Of a DNA stretch of 64,000 nt, positions 16,648-24,860 are shown in pieces. Source of the DNA: Agrobacterium sp. AGB01 (lineage in GTDB: Bacteria > Pseudomonadota > Alphaproteobacteria > Rhizobiales > Rhizobiaceae). The first letter of the stretch is position 1; every line of letters starts with the position of its first letter. Where the stretch lies: assembly GCF_014851585.1 (NCBI RefSeq), contig NZ_JACVAB010000005.1, positions 248,001-312,000 on the forward strand, read 5' to 3'. The notes under the pieces were generated by a model. The model saw only the letters and a list, made by a program, of their open reading frames with translations. It did no database searches and had not been told where the DNA came from. Position numbers and translations under genes: made by a program.

Positions 16648-16938
16648 TCTGCGCAGTGAGACCAACACGTGTGACTGGGCGGCTTAGTTTAGTCCAACTC
16701 AAGTCTGCCAAACACGCGTGTCCGCGCCTTGGGTCAACTCGCGTGGATGTCATCCTTCAGGACGGGGGTAAGCACACTGAGCCTTATCGTATTTCAAGAG
16801 ATCCATGGCTTTCAGTTGTAACCCGATTTTCGGAATCCGAAACAGCGAAGCCAAGCCTTCATCGTAGAACTTCCTGCAATGAAAAGAAGTTCAGACGGAT
16901 TACCCGCATAACAATTCAACGCATGAGAGCAGGCTGAC

Positions 16939-17748
16939 ATGTTTGATACCGTAATTCAGAACGTAGATACGTCCCATGGCAATCTTGTCGCCGAGATGAC
17001 ACTTGGCAAGGGTTTGGACGTCGTGCTTATCCACGGCAACTCTTCTTGCCGCAGGGTTTTTCACCGACAGTTAAATTCCCACCTTGGCCGAGACCATCGT
17101 TTGATCTGCATAGATTTGCCCGGGCACGGACAGTCCGATGACGCTGAGGTCAAGGAGAGAACATATCCGTTACCCGGCCTCGCAGACGCGTGCATTGAAC
17201 TTCTTGAAAAGCTGGATCTTAAAAGACCCGTCCTTGTTGGCTGGTCTTTGGGCGGACACGTTGCAATCGAAGTAGCAGCGCGTTCGTACCCACTCCGCGG
17301 GCTGTTTCTCACAGGTACGCCACCAGTGGGGCCCGATATATCGGAAGGTTTCAGCGGCGGTCTGCTGAAGGGTCTGGCATCTCGGGGAAAGTTCACCGAA
17401 CTGGAGGCGATGCAGTTCGTGAACAGAGTTTTCGGCGATGAAGCAACGTACCAACTGGAGCAGGCGGCGATGAGAACAGATTTCAGTTTCCGGACAATCC
17501 TGTTCTCCGCTGCGCGAATTACGGAGAAAAGCAATCAGCGCGCCATTGTGAGTTCGACAACCATTCCCACAGCCATTGTCAATGGCGCTGACGATCCGAT
17601 CATTAACCTGGATTACGTTGATAGCGTGCCTTATTCAAAACTATGGAAGGGTACGTGCTTTCGTATTCCGCGGGCCGGGCATGCCCCGTTTCTCCAGAAC
17701 AGCGAAGAGTTTAATGGCTATCTGGAAAGATTTCTCGAAGATATCTGA
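16939..17748 (+). CDS. Alpha/beta hydrolase (cytosolic)
   Basis: A 269-residue alpha/beta hydrolase without signal peptide. It shows VVLIHGNSS (oxyanion region), DLPGHGQSD, the nucleophile elbow GWSLGGH (Ser in the centre), an acid in NGADDPI and the catalytic His in AGHAPF. The family includes carbon-carbon bond hydrolases of meta-cleavage pathways, lactonases and esterases. The neighbourhood of phenolic oxidation genes makes a ring-fission-product hydrolase or ester hydrolase plausible. It is unrelated in detail to the duplicated exported hydrolase. A 10-of-12 vir-box-like match lies about 120 bases upstream (16809-16820), which is weak evidence. Confidence 0.88.
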   Translation: MFDTVIQNVDTSHGNLVAEMTLGKGLDVVLIHGNSSCRRVFHRQLNSHLGRDHRLICIDLPGHGQSDDAEVKERTYPLPGLADACIELLEKLDLKRPVLVGWSLGGHVAIEVAARSYPLRGLFLTGTPPVGPDISEGFSGGLLKGLASRGKFTELEAMQFVNRVFGDEATYQLEQAAMRTDFSFRTILFSAARITEKSNQRAIVSSTTIPTAIVNGADDPIINLDYVDSVPYSKLWKGTCFRIPRAGHAPFLQNSEEFNGYLERFLEDI

Positions 17749-17931
17749 GCTGTCTTCGCCGACTGCAAACATATCCACATTGATAGGGTTCGCGATCCCA
17801 GCGGCGTGACGCCAAGCGCCTGCGTAACGGCGGCTCGGCTTAAGCTTGATTGTGCGCCCAGGACAATTCCTGACTTCACCCCCCACAGCACTACCTGAAC
17901 ACCAAACCTTTATTTCAAAGGAGAAATCCGC

Positions 17932-18318
17932 ATGCAAGATTACCGCGAAGAAGCCAGTTTAAAACCTCAGAGCAGCCATCTCCATCTGGTAAGCGTTCGA
18001 TCTGAAGATGAACTGCGCAGGCCGCGGTTTCGGACGGAAGTTAACGATCCGCACTATACACAAACCGCTGAGAGCATCATCGCCATACTGGGTGAACCGT
18101 CGTTCAAACCAACCGAGCCAATTGTGATGTCTCAGCACGTTGATGAAACTGCAACCACGGCTTCAGGCAGTGAGACGGCAGTTGAAAACAGTGCAGAAGA
18201 CGTTTGGTTCAATGGCATTTTTCCCCTAATCCTCTTGCTTGCTCTCAGCATAATTCACATTACCATCTTTTCCGTTCTCCTGCAGTCTGCGCCACTCTAT
18301 CCAGACTGGTACCCTTAA
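17932..18318 (+). CDS. Small protein with C-terminal membrane segment
   Basis: A 128-residue protein with a strong ribosome-binding site (AAAGGAG). Residues 1-90 are polar and probably disordered; residues about 95-118 (FPLILLLALSIIHITIFSVLL) form one hydrophobic helix near the C-terminus, so the protein would be tail-anchored in the inner membrane. I do not recognise a family. The 108-residue protein at 32011-32337 has the same plan. Confidence 0.6.
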   Translation: MQDYREEASLKPQSSHLHLVSVRSEDELRRPRFRTEVNDPHYTQTAESIIAILGEPSFKPTEPIVMSQHVDETATTASGSETAVENSAEDVWFNGIFPLILLLALSIIHITIFSVLLQSAPLYPDWYP

Positions 18319-18699
18319 GCGGTGACGTGCCTGTCTGTTGCGCCGGGCGGGGATCGTACAACCTCAACGGCACAGCCGAATGAGTGAAAAGCCGGTTAAC
18401 GGGCGTACCTAGCTGTTAACCTGGCCAGTGACGTCCATCGGGGACCTGTTGGATGTCGTGGGATGGGCAACGTTACAACAGCGCATACTCTCCATCATCG
18501 ACAGCTAGCGGTGCCCCTTTGATGCGCGAATGTTTACCCGGCGCGTCGCAGTCTCATATTTCAAGTGTAATGATTTTTCACCTCACCGACATAATGCTGA
18601 AGTTCAAAAGTCTGAAACGCATTGCGGCCTTGCGGTCGTGAATCACACGTGATGCGACATGCATTTCTAGCCCATCGTATAATTAAGGCTTGAGAACCC
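18319..18699. other. Intergenic region with vir-box-like site
   Basis: About 380 bases without a convincing gene. It carries a vir-box-like dodecamer at 18558-18569, 131 bases before the PAP2 gene. Short frames here have no ribosome-binding site. Confidence 0.45.
18558..18569 (-). promoter_or_regulatory. vir-box-like dodecamer upstream of PAP2 gene
   Basis: On the minus strand TACACTTGAAAT matches TNCAATTGAAAY at 11 of 12 positions. It is 131 bases upstream of the PAP2 start, in opposite orientation to that gene. Control by the VirG-like regulator is inference. Confidence 0.35.
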
Positions 18700-19419
18700 A
18701 TGGTGTTGAAATCCGTAAAATGGCTGTCCGGCCTATCAACAGATACCAGTAAAGACAGTCCGCAAATTCCGGCCTCGCGTAAAGCCAGAATAACTAGGGC
18801 TTGCATCGTGGTCATCACATTTGGAACTGTGGCTTTTTTGGACGAAGCCGTCGTGATGGCTGCTCGAGAAACGCCAGCAATCGTTAAGGGTTTTTTTCAG
18901 GATCTGACTGAATTTACCGAACCGACAAACCTATTGTCCGCAATCGCGACGTTACTCGTTCTCACAACGCTTTTCGCATTCGTCGTGAGACGTAGTTTGG
19001 CTTCAGCATTTGCAAAACTTCTTGGTTTTGTTCTAGTCAGCGGCGTATTTGCACTGTTAGTCGCCATCATTGCAAAAGTATCCATTGGCAGGGCTCGTCC
19101 AACGACGTTGGCAGTGCCCGATATGTTTTTCTTCAGCCCATTTTCTGTTTCGCGGGCCTTTGAATCGTTTCCATCCGCCCAAGCTGCCCTTTCTGGCGCC
19201 GTTTGTTACTGCATCGTCTCGAGGTTGCCCGGGTGGCGGGGAGCTGCTGTCGGGATGATGGTCGTTATTGCCCTGTCACGTGTTGTTACTGAACAACATT
19301 GGCCCACCGACGTACTCGGCGGCTGTATCTTAGGTTGGCTGTGCGCGGCGATCATTTCGCCGCTCTTTTTCAAGCACCCGTCGCTCACCCATAAACCCCA
19401 ATCAGACATGCATAGATGA
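18700..19419 (+). CDS. PAP2-family membrane phosphatase-like protein
   Basis: A 239-residue polytopic membrane protein with five or six hydrophobic segments from about residue 32. It shows motif 1 K126-x6-RP (KVSIGRARP) and motif 3 SR-x5-H-x3-D (Ser193-Arg194, His200, Asp204) of the PAP2 phosphatases, which remove phosphate from lipid phosphates such as undecaprenyl pyrophosphate or phosphatidic acid. Motif 2, normally PSGH, reads PSAQ (158-161), so the histidine thought to protonate the leaving group is Gln. Activity may be altered or lost. A vir-box-like site is 131 bases upstream. It is followed by the cytochrome c peroxidase-like/VirA-like pair. Confidence 0.8.
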   Translation: MVLKSVKWLSGLSTDTSKDSPQIPASRKARITRACIVVITFGTVAFLDEAVVMAARETPAIVKGFFQDLTEFTEPTNLLSAIATLLVLTTLFAFVVRRSLASAFAKLLGFVLVSGVFALLVAIIAKVSIGRARPTTLAVPDMFFFSPFSVSRAFESFPSAQAALSGAVCYCIVSRLPGWRGAAVGMMVVIALSRVVTEQHWPTDVLGGCILGWLCAAIISPLFFKHPSLTHKPQSDMHR

Positions 19420-19449
19420 CGTAAAAAATGAATAAATTGATACTTGTGA

Positions 19450-19461
19450 AATAATTGAAAT
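19450..19461 (+). promoter_or_regulatory. Weak vir-box-like site upstream of CCP-virA pair
   Basis: AATAATTGAAAT contains the full AATTGAAAT core of the vir box but departs from TNCAATTGAAAY at two of the left positions (10 of 12). It lies about 100 bases upstream of 19560 in the same orientation. Such a match can occur by chance; the position, before the gene pair that includes the sensor itself, would fit autoregulation. Confidence 0.25.
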
Positions 19462-19559
19462 TTGATATCCTTACTTGCGGCAGCTTAGGAGGCTAGTCCG
19501 TCTTGGGTGATGAGCCTGATTGTCATTTCAAAGTTGAGCCGTAGGGAGCGAAACGCTGT

Positions 19560-20588
19560 ATGGATGAAGTACGCCGTCGCTTCCCGGAAAAACGGTACGT
19601 CCAACCTCTGGCGATGGCGGCTGTAATATCGTGCAGTGTTGTCACGACATTTGCGGCGAGCCTAGAGCCTTATCCGGGCCATCAGGAGGCTTTGGCGCCG
19701 CTGCCGCCTCCGCCGGTTCTTGATGCAAGTAAGATTGCGCTTGGCCGACGTCTCTTTCACGATCCTGTTCTGTCGGGGCAGAATGCGATGTCATGCAGTA
19801 CCTGTCACAATCTGCAAACAGGTGGCACGATCCGTCTTTCCAGAACGGTTGGATACCAGGGGAAAGTGCACCAGTTCAACGCGCCCACGATATTTAACGT
19901 AGGCAACAATTACCGATTGGGTTGGCGGGGCAGGTTTACGTCTTTAGCGGCGCAGAACGAGACCATTCTTCATGATCCAAATCTGATGGCGATTGAATGG
20001 CCTGATTTGCTTTCAAGGCTCAATGGGCAAAAAAGTTACATCGAGGTTTTTACGGCGCAATATGGACGGCAGGCAGACCGCGAAAACGTTCTAGATGCTC
20101 TAGTGGCATACCAGCTGTCACTCGTTACCCCGGACTCGTCGTTTGATCAGTACCTTGAAGGTGATCAACAGGCTCTTTCTCCTATCCAGAAACAGGGCCT
20201 GAAATTGTTTATGGAGTATGGCTGCGTGTCTTGTCATCAAGGCTCCAACGTCGGTGGCAACATGTTCCAGATATTTGGCGTTTTCGGGGATCCGGATGCG
20301 CGCTCCTTGCATGAGCCTGAAGATCTGGAAAAGCGGCTGCAGCGCCACGATAAAGAAGAGAACGTCTTTCGCGTGCCAAGTCTGCGCAACGTGGAGGTCA
20401 CCGCGCCTTACTTTCATGATGGTCGAACCGAAACGTTGAGGGAGGCGATCGCGATCATGGGGGAGAGCCAGTTAGGTCGCCAGCTCAACGACGAAGATAT
20501 TGCAGCTTTAGAAGCTTTCCTGAAAAGTTTGACCGGGGTTTATAATGGTAAGCGTCTCTCGACGGCTGTCACTGACGAGTCTCGGTGA
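19560..20588 (+). CDS. Di-haem cytochrome c peroxidase / MauG-family protein
   Basis: A 342-residue periplasmic protein with an N-terminal hydrophobic export segment (about 16-33) and two haem-binding sites, CSTCH (79-83) and CVSCH (222-226), as in bacterial cytochrome c peroxidases and MauG relatives. ALGRRLFHDPVLSGQNAMSCSTCHN and VPSLRNVEVTAPYFHDGR are typical segments. Family members reduce hydrogen peroxide using cytochrome electrons, or oxidise protein side chains. AGGGAG precedes the ATG. The 3' end overlaps the sensor kinase gene by 44 bases, so expression of the two is coupled. That suggests a link between periplasmic redox chemistry and the sensor. Confidence 0.9.
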   Translation: MDEVRRRFPEKRYVQPLAMAAVISCSVVTTFAASLEPYPGHQEALAPLPPPPVLDASKIALGRRLFHDPVLSGQNAMSCSTCHNLQTGGTIRLSRTVGYQGKVHQFNAPTIFNVGNNYRLGWRGRFTSLAAQNETILHDPNLMAIEWPDLLSRLNGQKSYIEVFTAQYGRQADRENVLDALVAYQLSLVTPDSSFDQYLEGDQQALSPIQKQGLKLFMEYGCVSCHQGSNVGGNMFQIFGVFGDPDARSLHEPEDLEKRLQRHDKEENVFRVPSLRNVEVTAPYFHDGRTETLREAIAIMGESQLGRQLNDEDIAALEAFLKSLTGVYNGKRLSTAVTDESR

Positions 20589-23070
20589 AATCCTCCCAAT
20601 CGGGATCCTGACGATATCGGCAATCATTCTGGCGCTTGTGGTAGCAGGCAGAGATCCCGGCCGTGCTGTCCATGAAGCCGTTATGCAGAACTTGAGGGCA
20701 GTTGATGTCAATCATGCGTCTTTGCAGCGCGACGTGCTGCGCGCCAGAGCAGGATTATTGCCGTCATATGACGCGCTCGTCCATTCTGTTTCAAATCTCA
20801 GGCGTACCATCAGCGAACTTACCGAGCTTCTGAAAACCCCGCCCTTCAATGATGACGACGAATTGCACCAGCTGCTGACGGACTTGGCAAAAGGCATAGA
20901 TTCAGATGAGGTCTTGGTTGAAGGGTTCAAGACACGCAACGCTCTTTTGCAAAACTCGATTAGTGTGTTTGGCCAGACACTAACGACTTTACACGAATCC
21001 GACAACGAGGTGGTTAAACGTGCGCTGGCCCGTGCAAGCGACCTTGGAAACCTCATGATGCGGTTTTCAACAAGGCCTGACGAAAGCCTCCAGTCCCTGA
21101 TCCAGGCAAGGCTGTCCCACTTGCCCGAATTCGACACCGCAGCTCCGGTCTTGAAAAGTTTTGGCACCGTGATTGTGCACGCAAAGATGATCTTGGCCGT
21201 GTTGCCGCGGGTTGACTCCAAGATCGCAGCTATTCAGGCATCGCCAACACCACTGCGTGCGGAAAAACTTCAGTCAAAGTACGTTAGCATTGCGGCCGAT
21301 GCGTCGTCGCGAGCGTCTACCAGCCGCATTATGCTGGGGATCATAGCGTCCTTTCTGTCTGTCTATATTTGTGTTCTTGTCTATCGACTTCGTGCACAAA
21401 CGACCCGTCTGAAGCGACGACTGCACTATGAGCAAGTCATAGCGGATATCAAAGACGATATGGTTGACTGCTGTCCTACAAGATTCCCTGACTTCATGGA
21501 TCGCGCTCTGGCCCGTATCTCAACCATATTTGGTGCTCATCACGCCAGTTTTGCCGTCTACAACTCCGATCGGTCCGAACTGAGAGACGCACACCAGTTT
21601 CCAGACAGCAGTGAAAGCAGGGCTATCCTGAAGGATTTCACCCGCAATCATACTCGCCAGAAAGGCGCTCCGACATTTCGCTTCTACGACAAGACTTCCT
21701 GCTGCCATTCTATGAGATTGGGCAACCTCTTTGATGTCCGCGACAGGAACATTTGCCATCTGGTTGTTGGCGCTGAAGTGGGTGAACAGGACATTGCGGT
21801 ACTTGTTCTTGCGCTCGACAATGCACGCGCGCACTTCACGACAGATGAGATGCACCTGTTGCTGGCGACATTAAAGACGTTCATGGAATTCATCGAGACA
21901 ATTAAGGGACGGCAGGAGCGCGACGGGCTGGAAACGCGGCTGCAGCACGCACAACGCCTTGAGGCCGTCGGGACTTTGGCTGGAGGCATTGCGCACGAAT
22001 TCAACAACGTCCTCGGTGCTATCCTCGGATACGGTGAGATGGCAGTTCAGCTTCTTAGAAAACCGTCAGCGACACGCAATTATGTCGAGGAAATACTCAA
22101 GAGCGGGGCGCGGGCGAAACATATCGTGGATCAGATTTTGACTTTCAGCCGCAAGCGCGAGCGGATTGTCAAACCATTTGACGTTGCTGATGCCATTGCC
22201 GACATCCTGCCTCTCCTGCAGGTTACCTTGGGCAACAAGGTTGTGCTGGACTGGTACCTTTGCCAAACGTCAGCCGTTATCGAAGGCAATCCGGTGGAGA
22301 TCCACCAGTTGGCTATGAACTTGTGCAAAAATGCCAGTCAGGCATCGGCTCGTGGGCAAAGAGTGAAAATCGAGGTTCAAACTTTTGATGTCGCTCGCAC
22401 AAAGGCTTTGTCCCATGGCGAAATTGCGCCAGGTGCATATGTCTGCCTTTCGGTCAAAGATGAGGGGCCTGGTATCCCAGAACATGTAATGCCCCATATA
22501 TTTGAGCCATTTTTTACGACGAATTCCAGTTCTGGTGGTTCGGGTCTTGGCCTTTCTGCCGTCCACGGAATAGTCAGTGCTTTGGGTGGTTGCATCAACG
22601 TGGAAAGTGAAAGCGCCAAAGGCACAGAGTTTTCGCTTTATTTTCCGTCCACAGCCAAAGCGCCGCTACCGATAGACAGTTTCTTTAATGAGCGAGCGGT
22701 GCCGACCGGAAATGGGGAGCAGGTGATTATTGTTGAGGAGGACAAGATGCTGCGGGAACTCTATGAGGAGAAGGTCGCCGCATTAGGCTACGAGCCGATT
22801 GGTTACACAGACATCGTCGATTTGCGCAGGGAGCTTGATCGCGGTATGCGTGCCGATCTCGCTATCTTCAATCAAAAATGCGTTATCGCCAAGGCTGATC
22901 TTGGTCATATCGAAACTCTGTTTGGGCAGGGGAGAATGTTGTTACTGGGCGACAGAACCCTCGAACTTACCCCGGAACTTTCTCACCTGCGATCGCGGAT
23001 ATTGAAAACCCCGTTCAGTTCCGCTTCGTTGGCAAATGCCATTTTCGACAGTCTGACCCGTCCCATATGA
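20545..23070 (+). CDS. virA: VirA-like hybrid sensor histidine kinase
   Basis: An 841-residue membrane kinase with the VirA plan: a first membrane helix (about 14-36), a periplasmic helical domain, a second helix (about 262-283), a cytoplasmic linker (about 290-460), a phosphoacceptor domain with His484 in LAGGIAHEFNN, an ATPase domain (DEGPGIP, GGSGLGLS) and a C-terminal receiver-like domain. The HAQRLEAVGTLAGGIAHEFN stretch matches, from memory, Agrobacterium VirA, which is 829 residues and senses plant phenolics through the linker. The receiver has Asn776 in the segment ADLAIFNQ where VirA has Asp (ADLVMVDQ), so it cannot be phosphorylated normally. It overlaps the upstream di-haem gene. 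Its partner is very probably the VirG-like regulator downstream. Confidence 0.85.
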   Translation: MVSVSRRLSLTSLGEILPIGILTISAIILALVVAGRDPGRAVHEAVMQNLRAVDVNHASLQRDVLRARAGLLPSYDALVHSVSNLRRTISELTELLKTPPFNDDDELHQLLTDLAKGIDSDEVLVEGFKTRNALLQNSISVFGQTLTTLHESDNEVVKRALARASDLGNLMMRFSTRPDESLQSLIQARLSHLPEFDTAAPVLKSFGTVIVHAKMILAVLPRVDSKIAAIQASPTPLRAEKLQSKYVSIAADASSRASTSRIMLGIIASFLSVYICVLVYRLRAQTTRLKRRLHYEQVIADIKDDMVDCCPTRFPDFMDRALARISTIFGAHHASFAVYNSDRSELRDAHQFPDSSESRAILKDFTRNHTRQKGAPTFRFYDKTSCCHSMRLGNLFDVRDRNICHLVVGAEVGEQDIAVLVLALDNARAHFTTDEMHLLLATLKTFMEFIETIKGRQERDGLETRLQHAQRLEAVGTLAGGIAHEFNNVLGAILGYGEMAVQLLRKPSATRNYVEEILKSGARAKHIVDQILTFSRKRERIVKPFDVADAIADILPLLQVTLGNKVVLDWYLCQTSAVIEGNPVEIHQLAMNLCKNASQASARGQRVKIEVQTFDVARTKALSHGEIAPGAYVCLSVKDEGPGIPEHVMPHIFEPFFTTNSSSGGSGLGLSAVHGIVSALGGCINVESESAKGTEFSLYFPSTAKAPLPIDSFFNERAVPTGNGEQVIIVEEDKMLRELYEEKVAALGYEPIGYTDIVDLRRELDRGMRADLAIFNQKCVIAKADLGHIETLFGQGRMLLLGDRTLELTPELSHLRSRILKTPFSSASLANAIFDSLTRPI

Positions 23071-23862
23071 CACGGTACTTAATATTGTCTGGCAGCCACG
23101 GTCATCAATGACTGAGCCTTAAAAAGCCTGTGCCGCTCGAACTGGCTTTCAACAAAACACATCCTCTTCGTCGCATGGTGTTTCATGGATTTATGGAGCC
23201 ACGGAAGGATATATTCTGGTCCTTTCAGTGGCTTAGCTATTGCCCTTATAGTTGCCTGTCGATGCTTCGAACAAAAAAATTACTAAATGTCTGCTTCTTG
23301 GATGGGCATTTATTTGCGGTCTCCTAACATCAGTTAGCTTTGGCTACCCCCTCGAAAAAAGCGCCAAACTCAAAAATCAGCCATCAGTTAACAGGCCATC
23401 GCTCACAGTCTCGGTCTCAACGGTCCTTGGCTGGGAGCCCTTTGCAATGTTGCATTTGCAATCCTTCACCAGCTTCCGGACATGAACACGAAACTCAGGA
23501 GGGAGAGCACATACCCCGCCCAAAAATATCGTCGCGGAACGCAAACCCGGACAATTAATAACTTCAAGGGCGCTTTACAAAATGATAAAATTGATACAAA
23601 TGATATTTACGGTAATTTCAACCTTCGATAGACGTAGCTTTTTGATAGGTCAAAAAAGGAAACTCAAAGTGTATGATTTGCTGAAACGCCTCTCGGGCCA
23701 CTGCCATCAAATGGCTTGCGGGTCTGCAAGGGAGGAAGATCTGATAGTGGGTCCGTCCCCGTCAAAACAATCCGTCCCGAACCGAAGACCCATGGACTGC
23801 AACGTTTTAGGTCGAGACGAGCAATTAGCCGTCATTTGCCTTGCGGAGATTGGAGCCGCGCC
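23071..23862. other. Long gap between virA-like and virG-like genes
   Basis: Nearly 800 bases with no convincing gene. One plus-strand frame, 23252-23485 (77 codons, TTG start), has a hydrophobic segment resembling an export signal (KKITKCLLLGWAFICGLLT) but no ribosome-binding site; I do not call it. Frames overlapping the virG start continue upstream without a site. The AT-rich segment around 23580-23650 probably contains the virG promoter. No vir box with fewer than three mismatches was seen here. In Agrobacterium virA and virG are also separate transcription units. Confidence 0.45.
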
Positions 23863-24603
23863 GTGAAACACATATTGGTGATAGACGACGATTCCGCCAT
23901 GCGCAGCTTGTTGAAGGACTACCTGTCGCAACACGCCTTTAGGGTAACTGTTCTCAGCGGAAGCCAGGACCTTGCCAGAGTTCTGAGCACGGACCCGATT
24001 GACCTAATCATCGTCGATCTGAATTTGGGAAATGAAGACGGTCTCGACATTGTTCGAAAGCTATCAAGCACGTCAGATTATCCTATTATAATCATAAGCG
24101 GAGATAGGCTTGAAGAGGCCGACAAAGTCGTTGGTCTGGAACTGGGAGCTGTCGACTACATCACTAAGCCCTTTGGCACGCGGGAGTTGTTGGCACGCGT
24201 TCGCTCATCATTGCGAGAAAAACCTGCCATAGAAGTCAAGAAAGACAAGAAAATATATTCATTTAACGAATGGGAGCTCAACATCAAGCTTCGTAAGCTG
24301 ATGTATTGCGGCGAACAAGAAGTGAAGCTGACAGCAGGTGAGTTCAACCTTTTGACAGCTTTTCTGCGATCGCCGCGTCAGGTCCTGTCACGTGAGCAGC
24401 TCCTTTCGGCAAGTCGAATTTACAATGAAGAAGTGTTCGATAGGAGTATCGACGTTCTGATCCTGAGATTACGCCGAAAGCTGGAGAAGGATCCTTCACA
24501 GCCAGCGTTAATCAAGACGGAGAGGGGCGCCGGTTACATGTTTGATGCGGATGTAACCGCGACGTACAGAGGCGCGACTAGCAGGATGGTTGGCAGAGCT
24601 TAG
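23863..24603 (+). CDS. virG: VirG-like response regulator (OmpR family)
   Basis: A 246-residue DNA-binding response regulator. The start is GTG 23863, with TGGAG 7 bases upstream. The receiver begins VKHILVIDDDSAMR, has Asp52 in IIVDLNLGNEDGL, IIISGDRLEEADKVVGLELGA and KPF. The C-terminal winged helix contains EVKLTAGEFNLL, VLSREQLL, DRSIDVLILRLRRKLE and the ending KTERGAGYMFDADV. These stretches match Agrobacterium VirG closely from memory, including the phosphorylated Asp at position 52. VirG binds vir boxes (TNCAATTGAAAY); its DNA-contacting segment looks intact here. A GC-rich inverted repeat follows at about 24662-24683. No virB or virD gene is in the window, so its targets are probably the oxidative genes around it. 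Confidence 0.9.
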   Translation: MKHILVIDDDSAMRSLLKDYLSQHAFRVTVLSGSQDLARVLSTDPIDLIIVDLNLGNEDGLDIVRKLSSTSDYPIIIISGDRLEEADKVVGLELGAVDYITKPFGTRELLARVRSSLREKPAIEVKKDKKIYSFNEWELNIKLRKLMYCGEQEVKLTAGEFNLLTAFLRSPRQVLSREQLLSASRIYNEEVFDRSIDVLILRLRRKLEKDPSQPALIKTERGAGYMFDADVTATYRGATSRMVGRA

Positions 24604-24860
24604 GTTGTCGCTCCCTGCAGTGTCATGAAGCGATCAAGGACAAGGGTGTCCTCGAAATACGGCGCGCGGCTATCTCCGCGCGTCCCGACAAACTGTTACA
24701 CCCGCAACAGAAACATGCATATCTGAAACAACCGCGAAAGCGTTCCTGCCTAAGAAAGCTGATGCAAACCTCACAGTTCGGGTAGGTTAAATCGCACTAG
24801 CATTCTCAATGCTTCAGTCTGGCCCGACTTAACCCTATCTGTTTATTTAGGAGCAGGGCA

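Noticed and set aside
16644..16937. 97-codon frame ending just before the hydrolase at 16939
   Set aside because: Starts inside the stop region of the cytochrome gene without a proper start codon context and has no recognisable composition.
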